A DNA stretch of 8,099 nt from HXMU1420-2 sp040830545 (GTDB taxonomy: Bacteria > Pseudomonadota > Alphaproteobacteria > Rhodobacterales > Rhodobacteraceae). The stretch spans positions 1 through 8,099 of the forward strand of contig JBFOMB010000127.1 in NCBI GenBank assembly GCA_040830545.1, in the 5' to 3' direction. This document shows positions 6,289 to 8,099 of this stretch, in pieces. A program made the position numbers and the translations under genes. The notes under the pieces were generated by a model. It saw only the letters and a program-made list of their open reading frames with translations. It did no database searches and had not been told where the DNA came from. The first letter of the stretch is position 1. Each line of letters begins with the position of its first letter.

Positions 6289-6753
6289 TCAGTCCTTCAT
6301 AATTTCCGCCAGCCGCGCCTGTTCCGCCTCATTGAGCGGCTCTGCCCCCTGCGGTGTTTCCCGACTGCGACGACGCACAAACGCCAATCCCAACGCCCCT
6401 GCCAAAAGCAACATCACCGGTCCAGCCGCCCAGAGTATCCAATTCGCCCCAGACCGCGTGGGCCGCATCAGTACGAAATCGCCCCAACGTTCCTGAAACC
6501 AGGCCAGAACCTCGGCATCCGTGTCCCCGGCGCTCAGACGTTCCCGCACATTCTTGCGCGCCTCTTTCGCCCAATCAGCATTCGAGGATGCAATGCTCTC
6601 GGACTGACACTTCACACAACGCAACTGCTCATCCAACTGCTGCGCCCGCGCCTCCAACACCGGGTCGGCCAGCATCTCTTCCGGTTCCACCGACAGAGCC
6701 AAGGTGGGCAGGATCAGGCTCAACACCAAGGCCAATGGGAAAAGCTGCTTCAT
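6289..6753 (-). CDS. ccmH: Cytochrome c-type biogenesis protein CcmH (CycL/Ccl2)
   Basis: This 154-residue protein is a membrane-anchored, periplasm-facing thiol protein that reduces or holds the CxxCH cysteines of apocytochrome c so CcmF can attach haem. An N-terminal signal peptide (about 1-20, hydrophobic LFPLALVLSLILPTLAL) is followed by the diagnostic LRCVKCQ motif (44-50; redox Cys C46 and C49), a three-helix segment containing SNADWA and WFQERWGDFVL, and one membrane helix at about 104-126 ending in RRR. A short cytoplasmic tail closes it. This is the short CcmH form without the TPR domain found fused in E. coli; that function (CcmI) must lie elsewhere. The ATG overlaps the ccmF stop by four bases (ATGA), implying translational coupling. 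Confidence 0.96.
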   Translation of the reverse strand: MKQLFPLALVLSLILPTLALSVEPEEMLADPVLEARAQQLDEQLRCVKCQSESIASSNADWAKEARKNVRERLSAGDTDAEVLAWFQERWGDFVLMRPTRSGANWILWAAGPVMLLLAGALGLAFVRRRSRETPQGAEPLNEAEQARLAEIMKD

Positions 6754-8099
6754 TCCGCAGGTACCCCCGCCGGTTGCTTGCGCGCCCCTGCCGCCACGCG
6801 GAACCGCCGGTCACTCAGCGACAGGAACCCACCCAGCGCCATCAGAATCGACCCGGCCCAGATCCAGTTCGCCAGCGGCTTGATATAGGTCCGCACCGTC
6901 CAACCGTTTTCCTGCTGCCGGTCCCCAATCACCACATAAAGGTCACGGAACACGCGATAGTCGATCCCGGCCTCAGTCGTTGGCATCTGCGCCACCGGAT
7001 AAACCCGCTTTTCAGGCCGCAACTGCGCCACCTCGCGCCCGTCCCGCGACGCGGTGATATGCGCCATTTCCGAGAAATAATTCGGCCCGCGTACACGTTC
7101 CACCTGATCCAGCACCAGCGTATAACCGCCCACCTCGAACGGTTCGCCAATCTGCGCGACGCGAATATCCTCCTGCTCCCAAGCCAGCAGGCCCGCAACG
7201 GCAAAGATCGTCACACCCAGCCCGGCATGGGCCACGGCCTTGCCCCAATCCGCGCGCGGCAAACGGGTCAGCCGGCGCAGCCGATCGTTCCTCCGCCCCG
7301 TGCGTGACCACAGGTCCGTTGCCGCGCTAAACACAACCCACGCCCCCAGGAATAGTCCCAGCGGACCCAGCGCGGACTGACCCGATTGCATCGCCCACGC
7401 CAACGCCGCCAACGCCACGGCCAGCGCCAACGCCACGCGCAACGAGGCAAACGTCCGCCCCAGCTTCCCCCGCTTCCAGGGCAGCATCGCCCCAATGGGC
7501 AACGCCGCGCCCAAGGCGATCATGAAAGGCGAAAACGCCAGATTGAAGAATGGTGGACCCACCGACACCTTGCTGGGCCGATCATACCAGCCAAGCGTGT
7601 AAAACAGGTTCTGCATGTCGCCAAACAGCGGCAAGGACCAGCGTTCCTTGGCCGAAATCAACTCCACCACCAGCGGCCAGATGGTCCCGACAAAGACCAC
7701 GAAACAGGCCACCGCCAGCAGCACATTGTTCAGCACCAGCGCACTTTCTCGGCTGACCACGCCAAACACGCCCTTGGCCTCCATCACTCCAGCGCGCGCT
7801 GAAAACAGGATCAGCGCGCCACCGGTGAAGAAGGTCAGGATCAGCAGGATGAACACCCCGCGTTCTGGGTCATTCGCAAACGCATGAACCGAGGTCAGCA
7901 CGCCAGAGCGCACAATAAACGTCCCGATCAACGAAAACCCAAAGGCAAGGATCGCCAGCAGGATCGTCCAGCTTTTCAGAGCCTCGCGCTTTTCCACCAC
8001 AATGGCCGAATGCAGCAACGCCGCGGCCAGAAGCCATGGCATGAAGGATGCGTTTTCCACCGGGTCCCAGAACCAGAACCCGCCCCAGCCCAGTTCGTA
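6750..8099 (-). CDS. ccmF: Cytochrome c haem lyase subunit CcmF (CycK/Ccl1), 5' end outside window
   Basis: The last 449 residues of a CcmF protein are visible; the family is usually about 650 residues, so roughly 200 N-terminal residues lie beyond the right edge. CcmF is an inner-membrane protein that takes haem from CcmE and ligates it to apocytochrome c. The fragment opens with the WWD haem-binding motif (WGGFWFWDPVEN, fragment residues 5-16). His at LLHS (fragment 30) and VHAF (fragment 72) are 42 apart, the same spacing as the haem-ligand histidines H261 and H303 of E. coli CcmF. A further His sits in AHAGLG in a later helix. About nine membrane helices can be counted. The periplasmic C-terminal domain carries RPEKRVYPVAQMPTTEAGID, followed by a last helix and a basic tail. 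Its stop overlaps the ccmH start. The first in-frame GTG or ATG codons inside the window are internal, not the real start. Confidence 0.97.
   Translation of the reverse strand, partial: YELGWGGFWFWDPVENASFMPWLLAAALLHSAIVVEKREALKSWTILLAILAFGFSLIGTFIVRSGVLTSVHAFANDPERGVFILLILTFFTGGALILFSARAGVMEAKGVFGVVSRESALVLNNVLLAVACFVVFVGTIWPLVVELISAKERWSLPLFGDMQNLFYTLGWYDRPSKVSVGPPFFNLAFSPFMIALGAALPIGAMLPWKRGKLGRTFASLRVALALAVALAALAWAMQSGQSALGPLGLFLGAWVVFSAATDLWSRTGRRNDRLRRLTRLPRADWGKAVAHAGLGVTIFAVAGLLAWEQEDIRVAQIGEPFEVGGYTLVLDQVERVRGPNYFSEMAHITASRDGREVAQLRPEKRVYPVAQMPTTEAGIDYRVFRDLYVVIGDRQQENGWTVRTYIKPLANWIWAGSILMALGGFLSLSDRRFRVAAGARKQPAGVPAE

Overview
The window looks like chromosome of an alphaproteobacterium, most likely a Rhodobacterales/Roseobacter-type marine bacterium. 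This is inferred from the high G+C content, the CcmF-CcmH cytochrome c maturation pair and the general character of the proteins; no rRNA or other marker gene is present to prove it. No tRNA, rRNA, CRISPR array, insertion sequence or phage gene was seen. Coding density is high, and the longest non-coding stretch is about 250 bases.

Region 1 (1-4420, minus strand) is a tightly packed four-gene set. In transcription order it encodes a soluble Ser/Thr protein kinase, a protein with a long disordered N-terminus and a C-terminal FHA domain, a PP2C-type phosphatase, and a P-loop GTPase-like protein that runs off the left edge. Kinase and FHA genes are 18 bases apart, FHA and phosphatase overlap by 17 bases, and phosphatase and GTPase overlap by 4 bases (ATGA). 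Together they look like a phospho-signalling module: writer, reader, eraser and a candidate NTPase effector. No type VI secretion structural gene is visible, although kinase/FHA/PP2C trios are known from such clusters.

Region 2 (4421-4671) is the divergent intergenic region between the kinase operon and an SDR gene. It holds an AT-richer patch and a perfect heptamer direct repeat just upstream of the kinase start, but no convincing promoter boxes.

Region 3 (4672-5400, plus strand) is a single classical short-chain dehydrogenase/reductase. It converges on region 4 across 42 bases that hold a REP-like palindrome with a 5' GTAG foot.

Region 4 (5443-8099, minus strand) is, in transcription order, ccmF (5' end outside the window), ccmH (4-base ATGA overlap) and, after 69 bases, a PaaG-like enoyl-CoA hydratase/isomerase. 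The first two act in the membrane and periplasm in haem attachment to apocytochrome c. The third resembles the epoxyphenylacetyl-CoA isomerase of phenylacetate breakdown and is functionally unrelated to its neighbours.
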